Below, piece by piece: positions 24,555 through 35,400 of a DNA stretch of 61,766 nucleotides. Both the position numbers and the translations under genes were made by a program. The stretch covers positions 1 through 61,766 of the forward strand of contig CALGAW010000002.1 in the NCBI GenBank assembly GCA_937959115.1. The letters are read 5' to 3'. The DNA is from an uncultured Saprospiraceae bacterium. GTDB taxonomy: Bacteria > Bacteroidota > Bacteroidia > Chitinophagales > Saprospiraceae. Under the pieces are notes generated by a model. It made no database searches. It was not told the origin of the DNA and was given only the letters and a program-made list of their open reading frames with translations. Every line of letters starts with the position of its first letter. The stretch's first letter is position 1.

Positions 24555-26999
24555 ATGAAAACTAGAATAGTAATACTGCTATGGATAGTATGCGTTACTA
24601 CCATGCATGCCCAAGTTGATCCTATAGACTTCAATGATATTATAGGAATTATTAATCCTAATAGTTCACTTCAAGCTCCTAGAGATGCGCGACTAGGCGG
24701 CATCATTGCCAATGGCGAAACTTTTCATAGAAACGCGAACGTAGGAAGCCAAGGCACCACCATCACCGCTGCAGGTGTTCATGGTCCGGTGATGATAGAT
24801 GGGGAGACACTGCGTTTCGGCCCAGTCTTGGATCCTGAAGGTTCTGGAAGACCTGTCATTCAGTATGCGACGCAGTGGTTGACCAACGATGGGTATCAAT
24901 CCCCTGGTAATGATAAGTTGTTTGCTGGTGGTACAAGGGTACAAATCGATCAGACCTTTAACAGAATTTCACTTAGAGATACCACTTGGCAAGTATTTTC
25001 CGTAAGGATGGAAGATTGGATTTTTGCACAAGACAATAAACTGCACAATCAGTATCATGCGCCTTACAATCTTGGTGTAGCGTTAAGTCCATATCTCGCC
25101 TGGTATATACATGATGGCGTGCTTGAAATCAATGTCTTACATTCACAAAATACGACACCTTCAAACGCTACCTCTACTAGCATTAACATTTATACTGAAA
25201 CGCTTACAAACAGTGACGTTCATCAATGGCAGGATTGGATCGTACATATGAAACAATCTCCCTATCCTAATGAAAACCCTTTTGTGCATATTTGGCGCAG
25301 GAAACAAGGTGGCACTTGGGAATCTATTGTGCAGTACAATGGTCCAGTGGGTTGGGATTTTTCAGGCTACAACGTACCTGGAGCAAACGATGACAACTAC
25401 CTAGCGCATTCTTATTACCAATGGCATAGTCCGTACAACGTAGCAGACACGACCTACAAATTACGCCGACTTTGGTGGAAATGGAGTATGCTGCTCAAGG
25501 ACAATTCGAACAAGTATACCGTGGATGATCTTAAAATGCATCTCGATATCAACACCGCACCACTCACAGGACCAACAGACTTGATTCCTAGCGATTTGGT
25601 ACTGATGCCGGCTACAAATGGTGCTATCGCGGCCGACTTGTCCGCTGTGGATCCAAACTCCAATCAATTCAGCTACAGCCTAGTATCTGGAATTGGGGAT
25701 GCGGACAACCAGCTATTTCAGATTTCAGGTGATCAGTTAATTATCAATGGAAATGTCTCGGCGCCAAGGACTTATAATGTCCGGATTCAAGTAACCAGTA
25801 GCAATCAAGCCACCTATGAGGAAGCCTTTCAATTTCGAACACCACTAGTTTCAAATCAGTTGGCAATTGTTGCGGTTACTGAAGGTGGTCCTGGTAATAC
25901 AGATCCTATAACGTCCCCCTCCAATGTGATAGATGGCGATTTAACGACTCGCTGGTCAAGGGATACTATTGGCGCCTACCTTACACTAGCCCTTTCCGCA
26001 GTCAAATCTATTGATCATCTTCAAATGGCTTTTCACAAAGGCACCGTGCGAAGCGCTGATTTTGAGATTCAGACTTCGGTCGATGGTATTAGTTTCACTC
26101 CTGTTGGCAATCTACGAACTTCTACCGCACAAACACTTGGATTTACACACGTTGAAGTTGGCGGTACACTAGCTAAATACGTCCGTGTCATAGGACTTGG
26201 CAACTCGGTAAACCTGTGGAATTCGTTTACAGAAATCGCGCTGTATGGCAATGATTATATACCTGATTCGCAACTCTCCGTGCTATTGGAAGGTCCTATG
26301 ATCGATCTTACTCAAAATGGCAACTACTATAGTGAAATGACTGCGGATCTTTCTGAGTCGCGTTCCCTGTTGCCTGGTATGTCTTCCAATCCGCAGGCAG
26401 GCCAGCCTTACAACACTGCGCCTTGGTTTTACAATGGTTCGGAGGGTGTCGGATTCACTAATTCGACCTACCAATCGCTAAAAAATCAAAATGGCGGGGT
26501 TCCTATTGTTGACTGGATACTAGTGGAATGGCGCACTGGTTTAGCCGCCAATACCAATGTTTTGACACAGGCTGCCTTGCTCCAATCTGACGGCACAGTT
26601 CTGTTTACTGATCGTACAGCGTTGAGTGGTCTCGATGGTCAATACTATATTTATGTCGGCCACCGCAACCACCTATCCATCATCTCGGCTACTCCTGTCA
26701 GCATTAGCAATGGAACGTTTACGCATGACTTTTCTACACAAAATGGAAATACGTCTCTAGGTTTTAGTCAAAAGGAAATTACACCTGGTCGCTGGTCGAT
26801 GTACGTTGGTGACTGCAATCAAACTGTAGACGGCCCATACTTTGACATTAATGCCAACGACAAGGTGCTCCTGATCACTGAAAATGGTAAGTTCGACGTT
26901 TATCTTCGATCTGATTTCACCTTAAATGGCGATGTCAACGGTTCTGAGCTCGTTATTTTTAATTACAACAACGGGATTTACTCACAACTAGAGCGCTGA
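24555..26999 (+). CDS. Secreted polysaccharide-lyase-like protein with F5/8-type-C domain and a shared C-terminal module
   Basis: An 814-residue protein with a signal peptide (MKTRIVILLWIVCVTTMHAQ). Residues about 50-330 resemble the concanavalin-like fold of heparin-lyase-type polysaccharide lyases: WQDWIVHMKQSPYPNENPFV, HIWRRKQGGTWESIVQYNGP and KLRRLWWKW. A cadherin-like segment (about 340-430, ADLSAVDPNSNQFSYSLVSG) and a discoidin/F5-8C domain (about 440-565, NVIDGDLTTRWSRD) follow. The last 240 residues match the C-terminus of the beta-helix protein at 32407-35931, with LLQSDG, GHRNHL and dockerin-like NGDVNGSELV elements. No type A or B T9SS domain is visible. Glycan binding or cleavage is inferred. 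Confidence 0.75.
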   Translation: MKTRIVILLWIVCVTTMHAQVDPIDFNDIIGIINPNSSLQAPRDARLGGIIANGETFHRNANVGSQGTTITAAGVHGPVMIDGETLRFGPVLDPEGSGRPVIQYATQWLTNDGYQSPGNDKLFAGGTRVQIDQTFNRISLRDTTWQVFSVRMEDWIFAQDNKLHNQYHAPYNLGVALSPYLAWYIHDGVLEINVLHSQNTTPSNATSTSINIYTETLTNSDVHQWQDWIVHMKQSPYPNENPFVHIWRRKQGGTWESIVQYNGPVGWDFSGYNVPGANDDNYLAHSYYQWHSPYNVADTTYKLRRLWWKWSMLLKDNSNKYTVDDLKMHLDINTAPLTGPTDLIPSDLVLMPATNGAIAADLSAVDPNSNQFSYSLVSGIGDADNQLFQISGDQLIINGNVSAPRTYNVRIQVTSSNQATYEEAFQFRTPLVSNQLAIVAVTEGGPGNTDPITSPSNVIDGDLTTRWSRDTIGAYLTLALSAVKSIDHLQMAFHKGTVRSADFEIQTSVDGISFTPVGNLRTSTAQTLGFTHVEVGGTLAKYVRVIGLGNSVNLWNSFTEIALYGNDYIPDSQLSVLLEGPMIDLTQNGNYYSEMTADLSESRSLLPGMSSNPQAGQPYNTAPWFYNGSEGVGFTNSTYQSLKNQNGGVPIVDWILVEWRTGLAANTNVLTQAALLQSDGTVLFTDRTALSGLDGQYYIYVGHRNHLSIISATPVSISNGTFTHDFSTQNGNTSLGFSQKEITPGRWSMYVGDCNQTVDGPYFDINANDKVLLITENGKFDVYLRSDFTLNGDVNGSELVIFNYNNGIYSQLER

Positions 27000-27252
27000 T
27001 TAATTACTGTTTTTTTTATTAGTGTTTAATTTCCTCGTGGCGTCCTTCACTAAGACAATGTATTCCTTGGTTTTGGGGTAGGTGTGGCCTTGTGTCATTT
27101 CATCCTATGTCGCAATTTCTACTCGTCGTTTTTCAGGGATCATCATATATGTTTTTTACTTTCTCAAAGGTGCCGTTTTCCTAGATTTACTGGTCTCGCA
27201 AAAAAAAATAAAAAAAAGTTGTCCAACCATTTCCAAATATCAAAAGTCGAAC

Positions 27253-27260
27253 TATCTTTG
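27253..27260 (+). promoter_or_regulatory. Candidate -7 promoter element of tRNA-Ser
   Basis: TATCTTTG is a perfect TAnnTTTG match and ends 4 nt before the tRNA. A matching TTG at -33 is not evident (TTTC at about 27230). Confidence 0.5.
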
Positions 27261-27264
27261 CAGC

Positions 27265-27351
27265 GGAGAAATGGCAGAGTGGTCGAATGCACTGGTCTTG
27301 AAAACCAGCGTCCGTTCGCGCGGACCGGGGGTTCGAATCCCTCTTTCTCCG
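27265..27351 (+). tRNA. tRNA-Ser (UGA)
   Basis: The acceptor stem GGAGAAA pairs with TTTCTCC (27344-27350). The anticodon arm CTGGT-CTTGAAA-ACCAG gives anticodon TGA. A long variable arm (CGTCCGTTCGCGCGGAC region) is typical of type II tRNAs. The T-arm GGGGG-TTCGAAT-CCCTC is intact. CCA is not encoded. The T-loop and anticodon make the assignment firm. Confidence 0.95.
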
Positions 27352-27354
27352 CTG

Positions 27355-27388
27355 AAGCTTGTTGATGAAAGTCAATGAGCTTTTTTTT
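27355..27388 (+). terminator. Rho-independent terminator of tRNA-Ser
   Basis: AAGCTTGTTGA (27355-27365) pairs with TCAATGAGCTT (27372-27382) over 11 positions with two G-U pairs, loop TGAAAG, followed by a run of eight T. Confidence 0.85.
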
Positions 27389-27420
27389 GTTGGGTAATTT
27401 GAGGAAACTCTTTACTGGTA

Positions 27421-27447
27421 GGAGGTTTAGGAGGTTTAGGAGGTTTT
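27421..27447 (+). repeat. Three copies of GGAGGTTTA
   Basis: A nine-base unit (GGAGGTTTA, GGAGGTTTA, GGAGGTTTT) lies between tRNA-Ser and the integrase remnant. Too short to assign a role. Confidence 0.6.
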
Positions 27448-27584
27448 ACTTAATTCTCTAAATCTCAGATTTTAAATTTGGGTGGATATTGAGATTCTTA
27501 GGGGTTGTTTTTCAGGACCCTTTTTTGAATTGGAACCCTTTTTCAATTCCTATAAAACACTGTATTTCTATCAATTATGTAATA

Positions 27585-27690
27585 ATGGTAGAAAATCTTA
27601 AAATCTCATTTTTATTACGAAAGTCAAAAATTAATAAAAAGGGATTATCAATAATTAGATGTAAAGTTCATAAGAAGTATAAAAAAAATG
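27585..27690 (+). pseudogene. N-terminal remnant of a tyrosine-recombinase integrase
   Basis: From the ATG at 27585 the frame reads MVENLKISFLLRKSKINKKG, then LSIIRCKVHKKYKK. This is the characteristic start of Bacteroidota phage-type integrases (arm-type DNA-binding domain, where a FLLRKSK.NKKG strand is followed by a strand and basic residues). The similarity stops abruptly at about 27690, where the 3' end of the M36 protease gene begins on the other strand. The catalytic domain is absent. Its place about 230 bp downstream of tRNA-Ser fits an old integration event at that tRNA. Assignment is by pattern recognition of a 35-residue stretch. Confidence 0.7.
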
Positions 27691-27704
27691 CCGAGCCTCC
27701 TTCT

Positions 27705-30700
27705 CTATTCGACCTTCACCAATTTACGTACTGCATCATACTTCCCATCCCAATAGCGCACATAATAAACACCATTTGAGACATCAGCCAAAGAGAGTTT
27801 TGTCGTCAGACTCCCGCTCCAACTCAAGCGTTGTTGAGCAACCACCCGGCCTGTCACAGATACCAGCTCAATAATCCCTGAGAAATGGGTCCAACTCGAA
27901 TGACTCAGCTCCAATACAACATGATCCGAAAACGGATTCGGGTACACTGCAAACTGTAACACCTCTTCCAAATTAACGGATGAAGTCATCAAAGAATCAC
28001 AGCCATTCGGAATGCCGTCTCCATCATCGTCCAACAGATCATCATAGCCAGGACAAATGTCTTGGGCGTCACATACAGAATCCATGTCCGAATCCAAGAA
28101 CGTCCCAATACAGTTGCAAGAAGCATCGTACAAGTCGTTTACAGTGCAGGAATCACTGTCATTACAAGTGCTGCCGGGTAAACAAATACTGGTGTCGTCA
28201 ATGGTGATGAAGTCCAAAGCAATATCGGCAAGGTCTCCATGTATGTTGATTGAAGAAAAGCGATAGGTGAATACATGACCCGTGTAAGGAGTCAAATCAA
28301 CCACCTTATTGTGCCATTGACTTCCTTGACTTCCTTGAATAGCCCATTCAAACATCCATGTTCTACCAGTATCAATCGACACCTCAAGACGTAACTCTCC
28401 TAGGTTTAAGCCTTCCATAAAGTACCAAAAATCAAGTGTTGGTGAATTAAGATTGGTCAAATTAAAACAACCTCCTTGAAACACTGCGGTTTGGAAGTAA
28501 TTCGAATCGGACTCAGCATAAAAATATTTTACACCTTCATAGGCTGCGCTTGGCCCTGTGCCATTGGAGGGCGTTGGCCCTGAAATTGTGTCCCAGTTAA
28601 AACCATCTCCTGTATATTGGCAAATTTCTTTTAACCCTAACTCAAAGTCTTCCCGATGTGGAAATAGACTAATTGGTGTTGTGCAATTATTACAAACAGA
28701 ATTGGGATCACAGAAGTTAGGAATTCCATCACCATCTATATCATTATTGTCATTTCCTCCTGGACAAATATCATTTGCATCACAAACACCATCGTTATCT
28801 GAATCTTCAAATGTCCCTGCACAGATACAAGTAGAATCAAGGATATCATTGATTGTGCAAGGATCAAAATCATCACAAGGGATAGGGGAACAGATGGTTG
28901 TTTTGACATTGATACTATCAATTGCAATTCCATCATCAGGAATAGAATCAAGACCACGTTGTTGAAATCGTACGACAAATGTATTTGTGAGTGACAAACC
29001 ATTCGTTGCTGCCAGTTGGGAAAGGTCTAGATCTACGTATTGATAGGTTGAAGTGCCTGTTGCAAAATTATAAACCTTCACAAAATTATTCCCGCCATTT
29101 TCAGAAATATAAACACCATCTTCCGGATCATTGTTATCATTAAATTCTTTCCAAGCAAATGAAAGCATAACACCCAGTTTACCTTGAAGATCAAGTCCTA
29201 ACGAAGCATAGTTTGTATTAGAAATTGTACCATCGGCATCTAAGGCGATATGATATTGTTGAATCGGACTATGTTGGTCGGTCACTTGAACGTTTCCACT
29301 TGGTTCAGAGGAGGCTGTGCACCAGTATTGGTCAAGTATACCTGTCTCAAATCCTGTTTGATAGGGTAGCGTAGCAAAATTCTGATTGCAAGGCTCTACG
29401 CCCTGTTTTACTATTATTTTTTGAAAACATAAACCATAGCAGGAGATCGAAATAATTCCTATTCTGTCTAAAAATGTAGTATTGGCCGTAAAGTCAAAGC
29501 TAATTACACCACCTCCATTACCAGCAGACGAGTCTAGGGTGATCCATGGAACATCAGTCGTAGCTTGCCAAGGAGAATTACTAGGAGCAGTGAATTGGAT
29601 CAATGAGTCTTGCCCTGCTAACCAAGAAACCGTTTTGTCTGTATTGCCTTGCACTACGAGATTACAAGCCGTGCCTCCGCAGGATACTGGGACACTGAAG
29701 CCCTCAGCACCATCAGATTTGCTTGTAGACAGTCCTTGGTCTGCACATTCACCAAGTCCTCTTTTTGCAAAGGCTTGCCAGATGATACATTGATTTGCAC
29801 CTCCATACAATGCCATGTCTGCTGCAAGTATAGCATCTCTTCCATCTACAAACCCTGGCTGACAAGGTTGGAGTTTCAACCCTTCCACCACCAATTGTAG
29901 TGCAATATTGTTTCCACCAGTTCCACTGTAAAAATCAGCATCAAACCCATGTTGGTTGATTAGTCCCCACGTCATTTCCCAAAGCATAGTACACCAATTT
30001 AGTCCAGTACCATAGGGTTTAGACATCGTCTTGATTCGATCATAAGTCAAGGGATTGACTGTCATATCTGTAGTATATGGGTAAGCTCGAATCCCGATTG
30101 GTTTATTTAAGAACCAGTTTGCAATACCTCTTGGGTCCGTTTCTAAATCTCCAGCTTGCATTGTCAACAAAATTCCTAGGTAATCACTCCAGCCTTCTCC
30201 CATCTGCTCCTCATTGATCATACAGTTTGTAGTCGTTGGTCCACCGGTTAAGCGAAGCGACAGCCCATGAGCGTATTCATGAGCAACGATAATATTGCTA
30301 AATGCACCATCCCGTCCGTTACAAACATGATTGTACATGACAGGAGAAATACCGTCTGGAGGGGTTCCAAATGAGGCATTGCAGATGTTTGAAAATTGAG
30401 ATACCGTCCGAACAAAATCGCCACCGACGCCTAATCCAGTAAAGTTTTTTACTTGAAAATTGCCAGCAGCTTCATCAAACCCTTTTGCAAATAAAATATC
30501 ATGAATCAGATTGGTGGTATGAAATAAATTAGTGATTGATGCATCAAGGTTTTGTGCAGGAGGTAGCGTAAAGTCCAATGGGAAATCAAAATTGAGTTGA
30601 CTGCCACCATCAGGGCTGTAGCCACTTGGATTTCCAACAACAGTATATGAATGCACATTATTCCCTCGTGTAATTGTAAACGTAGGGGTAACCACTCCGC

Positions 30701-31532
30701 TTGAATCGTGCCATCCATAAGGAGAGCCTGGATTAGACTGAAAACTAGTTAAGGTTCTAGGACCTGCAAGCACATTGTTGAGTGGTAAGTCATAGACTCG
30801 ATAGCTGCCAGTGTTCCCATTGTTATAGGAATGTGCAGCTGGAAACCAGGCATCGTTTTGTTCCTCTTTAGTTTGCGCATGTTCTTGATGTGCATGCTGA
30901 CAACTCCCGAAATCACAATGTTGTATCCAGTTGTTTTGTTGTAGGATGGTTCCTGTTGTAGCATCTAGAAGTATGTTCCACCAGTTTTGTCCGCTAGGTT
31001 CTTCAATAGAAAGATCCCATGCGAGCTGTAATTCTTGATTACTTGACAGGTGATATGCCAATTGGATAGGGATCTCTGATGCAGAGATTAATGGATTACG
31101 GTATGCTTGCTTTAGATTGGAGAATGACGGTGGATCTATTTGCTCAAACAATCCGACCTGCGCATAGCCAAGGAGATGACTGACCGCTTTCAACGCCTCA
31201 TGGGCAGATAGAGTAGGGGAAGTGCTGTTTACTGAAGTAGAAGGCGCTATAAAACGGTTGTTTAACTGAAGGAGGTTACCAGTTGCGGTATGGTGTATGC
31301 TTGATTCTGTTCCAATGATTGGGATGCCTGCTTTCAATTGGACAAAATAGGCATGCTGTACACCAGATTGTTTACTAGTGTGTGCACTTTTTAACTGTAT
31401 GTCAGTTGGCTCAATTGGAACGGAGGTGGTTGCTGCAATCTGTTCAGCGAATTGGCTAATAAGCTGTTGCTTTAGAGGTTGCTGAGCATTTAGAAATGTT
31501 GTAAATACTAGAAAGATAATCAGTAGTTTCAT
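27705..31532 (-). CDS. M36-family (fungalysin) metallopeptidase, T9SS cargo
   Basis: A 1275-residue secreted protease. After a signal peptide (MKLLIIFLVFTTFLNA) comes a propeptide with an FTP-like part (about 25-200). The M36 catalytic domain has zinc ligands His418 and His422 with catalytic Glu419 (HEYAHG) and Glu446 in EGWSDYLG. A BACON-like domain (about 630-710), a jelly-roll/MAM-like module, thrombospondin type 3-like Asp-rich repeats (DSDNDGVCDANDICPGG), another MAM-like module and a second TSP3 segment follow. A type A T9SS sorting domain (YPNPFSDHVVLEL to the C-terminal KLVKVE) closes the protein. It is paralogous to the gene at 36105-40727, which has an additional MAM-like/TSP3 module. 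A digestive or surface protease is inferred. Confidence 0.92.
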   Translation of the reverse strand: MKLLIIFLVFTTFLNAQQPLKQQLISQFAEQIAATTSVPIEPTDIQLKSAHTSKQSGVQHAYFVQLKAGIPIIGTESSIHHTATGNLLQLNNRFIAPSTSVNSTSPTLSAHEALKAVSHLLGYAQVGLFEQIDPPSFSNLKQAYRNPLISASEIPIQLAYHLSSNQELQLAWDLSIEEPSGQNWWNILLDATTGTILQQNNWIQHCDFGSCQHAHQEHAQTKEEQNDAWFPAAHSYNNGNTGSYRVYDLPLNNVLAGPRTLTSFQSNPGSPYGWHDSSGVVTPTFTITRGNNVHSYTVVGNPSGYSPDGGSQLNFDFPLDFTLPPAQNLDASITNLFHTTNLIHDILFAKGFDEAAGNFQVKNFTGLGVGGDFVRTVSQFSNICNASFGTPPDGISPVMYNHVCNGRDGAFSNIIVAHEYAHGLSLRLTGGPTTTNCMINEEQMGEGWSDYLGILLTMQAGDLETDPRGIANWFLNKPIGIRAYPYTTDMTVNPLTYDRIKTMSKPYGTGLNWCTMLWEMTWGLINQHGFDADFYSGTGGNNIALQLVVEGLKLQPCQPGFVDGRDAILAADMALYGGANQCIIWQAFAKRGLGECADQGLSTSKSDGAEGFSVPVSCGGTACNLVVQGNTDKTVSWLAGQDSLIQFTAPSNSPWQATTDVPWITLDSSAGNGGGVISFDFTANTTFLDRIGIISISCYGLCFQKIIVKQGVEPCNQNFATLPYQTGFETGILDQYWCTASSEPSGNVQVTDQHSPIQQYHIALDADGTISNTNYASLGLDLQGKLGVMLSFAWKEFNDNNDPEDGVYISENGGNNFVKVYNFATGTSTYQYVDLDLSQLAATNGLSLTNTFVVRFQQRGLDSIPDDGIAIDSINVKTTICSPIPCDDFDPCTINDILDSTCICAGTFEDSDNDGVCDANDICPGGNDNNDIDGDGIPNFCDPNSVCNNCTTPISLFPHREDFELGLKEICQYTGDGFNWDTISGPTPSNGTGPSAAYEGVKYFYAESDSNYFQTAVFQGGCFNLTNLNSPTLDFWYFMEGLNLGELRLEVSIDTGRTWMFEWAIQGSQGSQWHNKVVDLTPYTGHVFTYRFSSINIHGDLADIALDFITIDDTSICLPGSTCNDSDSCTVNDLYDASCNCIGTFLDSDMDSVCDAQDICPGYDDLLDDDGDGIPNGCDSLMTSSVNLEEVLQFAVYPNPFSDHVVLELSHSSWTHFSGIIELVSVTGRVVAQQRLSWSGSLTTKLSLADVSNGVYYVRYWDGKYDAVRKLVKVE

Positions 31533-32000
31533 CCTGTCTAAGTTAAAGAATCATAAGTTAATAGAAATGGAGATTTTCTATTAATAAATACATTTGTTAT
31601 CAAGTATTTATAGGACTAAAACTGATTCGTTTGATCTAATATACAAAAATCAATTGAATATAAAAGACAATTCTTTCTTAATTTCCTACCTCAATAAGCA
31701 TTGTCATCTTTAATGGAGAATTAGCCCAATAAAATTATCAACTCCCCTTATCTTTTCTTGTAATAATAGTACGAATTTCCATCAGAATCAATCCGTGTAA
31801 GCCAACTAACTCGTGTAGTTTCAAATCGTCGGTGCAATTTGCTGAATATTCTATTGCTTAGAAAAGGTGCATAAATGTAGCGTGTTTGTACGAATCAAAG
31901 GTGAAAAAAGCTTGCAAATAAATGACAAAAATAGATTGTTTATTAGCGTATATTTATTTAATTTATAATGAAACAATATTAAACAACTAAAAAATTATTT
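31533..32000 (+). other. Intergenic region, no gene found
   Basis: 468 bp of AT-rich sequence between the divergent M36 gene and the small secreted-protein gene. No ORF with coding character, no RNA gene and no confident promoter could be identified by eye. Confidence 0.5.
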
Positions 32001-32324
32001 ATGAGAATTTTAATTTTTTTTCTATTTATGGGAGTGTCTGTAATTGGATACTCACAAGTAAGTGATCATGTTCTGGGAACAAAAAATGGTTGTCTAGATG
32101 CAGGAAATACTACTGGGTATGCCGCCATAATGTCAAATCCGTCAATTAGCAATGAGTATAAGGATGCTTACAGCTTGTCGTGGTATAAATGCACGTATGA
32201 AGGTTGCTATTACAGTAGTGCTGTTCGACAGGTATTATGTCCATATGATGAAGTTCCTAATTCTCAACCGCCTAATCCTCGACCAGATCCTTTTCCTCCA
32301 TGCAGTGGCCCAGGTTGCCCATAG
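32001..32324 (+). CDS. Small secreted proline-rich protein, hypothetical
   Basis: A 107-residue protein with a signal peptide (MRILIFFLFMGVSVIGYSQ). The mature part of about 88 residues contains six Cys (for example NGCLDAGN, YKCTYEGCYYS, VLCPYD and PPCSGPGCP). It ends in a proline-rich stretch (NSQPPNPRPDPFPP) followed by the last two Cys. I do not recognise the family. It is the only plus-strand gene among the long minus-strand secretome genes and is followed by a strong terminator, supporting its reality as a separately transcribed gene. Confidence 0.7.
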   Translation: MRILIFFLFMGVSVIGYSQVSDHVLGTKNGCLDAGNTTGYAAIMSNPSISNEYKDAYSLSWYKCTYEGCYYSSAVRQVLCPYDEVPNSQPPNPRPDPFPPCSGPGCP

Positions 32325-32348
32325 ATTTTAGATGAACTAAATCAATAG

Positions 32349-32395
32349 AATACATGTTTTGAGCTTTTTGTATGCTTGAAACATGTATTTTTTTT
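32349..32395 (+). terminator. Rho-independent terminator after the small secreted-protein gene
   Basis: ATACATGTTT (32350-32359) pairs with AAACATGTAT (32379-32388) with a 19-nt loop that can itself partly pair, followed by a run of T to 32395. Confidence 0.75.
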
Positions 32396-32406
32396 GGATC
32401 TCTAGT

Positions 32407-35400
32407 CTAAGGGATTAATGAAAAGATTCCATTATTTATTGTCCAAAGGATTTTATCAGAACTATTAATATCAGCGTCTAGATTAAAGTCCTGTGGAGAA
32501 TAAATATTAAATATACCATTCTCGCTATGCCAAAGCTGATTATCCAAGCCATTTATGTCTCTATCACCAGATCCGTTTCCTGAACATAACCCCCAAACGC
32601 CTGATGCTAACTCCTTCTGACCAATTCCCCCGTTTCCATAGGAATCTTGAGCAGTGAAGTCATAACTTAACAGACCATTATTAGCTGTTAAAACAGTAGG
32701 TGTCATTGCTGGAAGGTGGCTTTTGTGGAACACCACGATATAAAATTCAGCAGGTAGATTATTGTCTACAGTGATTGGAGAAACACCATCATAATCAACC
32801 AATTCACCATCTCGTTGTAGGAGCCCGCTTGTCGTCTGTAGGATGTTTGTTAAGTCATCTGCCGCTCGGATTTCCACCTGCACCCAATCAACTAATGCAT
32901 TATTGCCACTGACAGCAAGGGCAGCAGCTGGAATATCTGGAGTTAAACTCCAAGGATTCGCCACAGGTATCAGTCCTTTTGTTCTTAAATCATCACGCAT
33001 AAGGCTAGTCGTTGGGTCAAAAGCCCCTTCTAAAAAGCAGCGCAAAGATAATTCTAATAAGCAGTCATTCGCAGTACAGCTAGGAGCCCGGTTCCCCAAT
33101 CCTGAAGGGATATTGGTTGATTGAGTCAAGTATATTTTGTCAATCGCCATTCCGTCTTCCCGATGTGCGATATCAATGGTGTTGATCCCATCAATTAGGG
33201 TAAGATCTCTTATGTTGGCTGGATTTTCATTTGTGTGCAACCTTCTCCATTCAAATGTGCCATTGCTACCAATGATCTCGTTCCAACGAACCCATGCGCC
33301 TCCATTGGCTCTTACCCAGTAGCTATCGTTGGTAGTGTTTGGTACAATAAGCCTTGCAAAAAAGGAATAGACGCCTGCTGTTGCCACAAAGGTAAATGAG
33401 ATGGTGGTTGCTGGGGTCTGTGTATTACTTGTTCCTCCTACAGTGGGCGTCATGAGGTATTTCCCTCCAGAAACAGCGGTATCGCACTGAGTTTCCCAGG
33501 CAGAACCGATCACAGCACATTCAGCTTCAAGCCAAAGGTCGTCTGGAACGCAGGTTAGATCATCCTCACCCAAACTGTTTGGTAAATCATTCGTTTTGGT
33601 AAGGTGTATTTTGTCTAATGCCATACCGTCTTCTCTATGTGCAATATCAATGGTGTTTGTGCCGTCTACTAGGACCAGATCTATTAGGTTACTTGGATTT
33701 TCATTAAGATGCAATTGTCTCCATTCAAAGTTGCCGTTACTACCGACCAATTCGTTCCATTTGATCCAAGTACCACCATTTGCTCTTACCCAATAGCTGT
33801 CATTGTTACCGTTTGGTACTAGGAGACGAGCATAGAATTTATAGGTTCCCGATTCTGCTTGAAAGGTAAAGGTGGTCGTGTTTGCTGGTGTCTGAGTCAT
33901 ACTTACACCTCCAGTCGCAGGTGTCATAATGTATTGACCACCTGAGGTATTCACATCGTTTTGTAGGCTCCAAGCCGACCCAATGTCGGCACATTCTGCT
34001 TCAAGCCAAATATCATCGTCACTCGGAACTGTTGGAAAATTGCAGTCAATCACATTGTTTGTATTCACAAATCCGCCACCTGCATTCAGGGTGATCGCGC
34101 CATTGATGGAGGCTAATCCGCAAACTGTATTATTGCTGAAGGTGTTACTAGGACCAAAATTGCTTTGGATGCGCATCAACTCTTGGTTTGCTCTTTGCGG
34201 GCCCGTATAAGTGATCCAATTATTGGTAATTGAAACATTGGTATGTTGTTGTCCTGCTAAATGCGCCCCATAAAGACCGTAAAAATTACTAGCGCTTTGT
34301 TGGTAATCGATAGAGATAATATTGTTATCAAAAATAAAATTTCTATAAAATCCTGCATAAAGACTACTTCTTATCACTGCATCTTGCGTGTTACTATTAA
34401 TTAGGTAGTCAAATGTATTGTTTCGAACGGTTGTATACCCTTCGTCACCTAGTTTTCCGATGGTAATGCCACAGTTTTCAAATGTGTTGTTTTCAATAAG
34501 ATTAGCATCATGCATTTTATCAATTCCTACTGCATTAGAGGTTGAAAGTCCAGTAAAACTGAAGCTGTTACCAGAAATAATATTGCCTCGGTTATTCGAT
34601 AAGGTTACAAAAGAAGAAGTACTACCAAATGGTGCAGTAAAGGTAGAGTTGGTAACTTCACAATTAATGACCCACATATTGTCTGTGATTCCATCACCAG
34701 TAGTGCCGAATCCAATTTCTGTTGTCGCTTGGTATTTAGGAAAAGCATTTGGGTTACCTTGTGCTACTTGGTCGATATACCATTGTAAGTTTAAGGTAGC
34801 AGGATCATGCTTGATAAACGTGCAATTTCTGATCCGTACATTGCTCATATGCGCCTTGATACTTCTTCGTTGGTTATTTGCAAACGTACAGCCTTCAAAT
34901 AAAGCGTTGACATTATGGTCAAAATTGTTGTCGTTCAATTCGAAAAAATGAATGGCATCAGCATCTACGCCATAGGTACCGCTAAATTCAGAATCTTTAA
35001 AATGAAGATTTGCTGCTTCCTCTGTGTTGAGGTAAGTAAACCAAATACACCGAGAAATACTAGTAGATGCTGCTGGTTTATTCCCATCATCAATTGCACC
35101 AATATTATGGATTTTGCTGTTGTACACTTTTATGTCCTTACTTACTCTTGAATCTACTAGAACATATATTCCTAGGCCTCTTAGTCCAGTTGACCCATTT
35201 GTAAGGATGCCTTCTCCTTGGAAGTTTTTAATCTCTACGTTGTCAAGATAGAAGTCACTTCTGTCTACTTTCCAAAACCGATGGGCGAGATTGTTTCCAT
35301 CAAAAACCAAATTGCATAGCTCTAGTCTGAATCGGGTGGTATTCAAAACAAATTCCAAATTATTATTCAATTGCAGCGTAGTACTTACCTGCGCGTTACT

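Noticed and set aside
27082-27378. ORFs of 93-98 residues crossing tRNA-Ser
   Set aside because: They run straight through the tRNA gene in both orientations and have no coding character.
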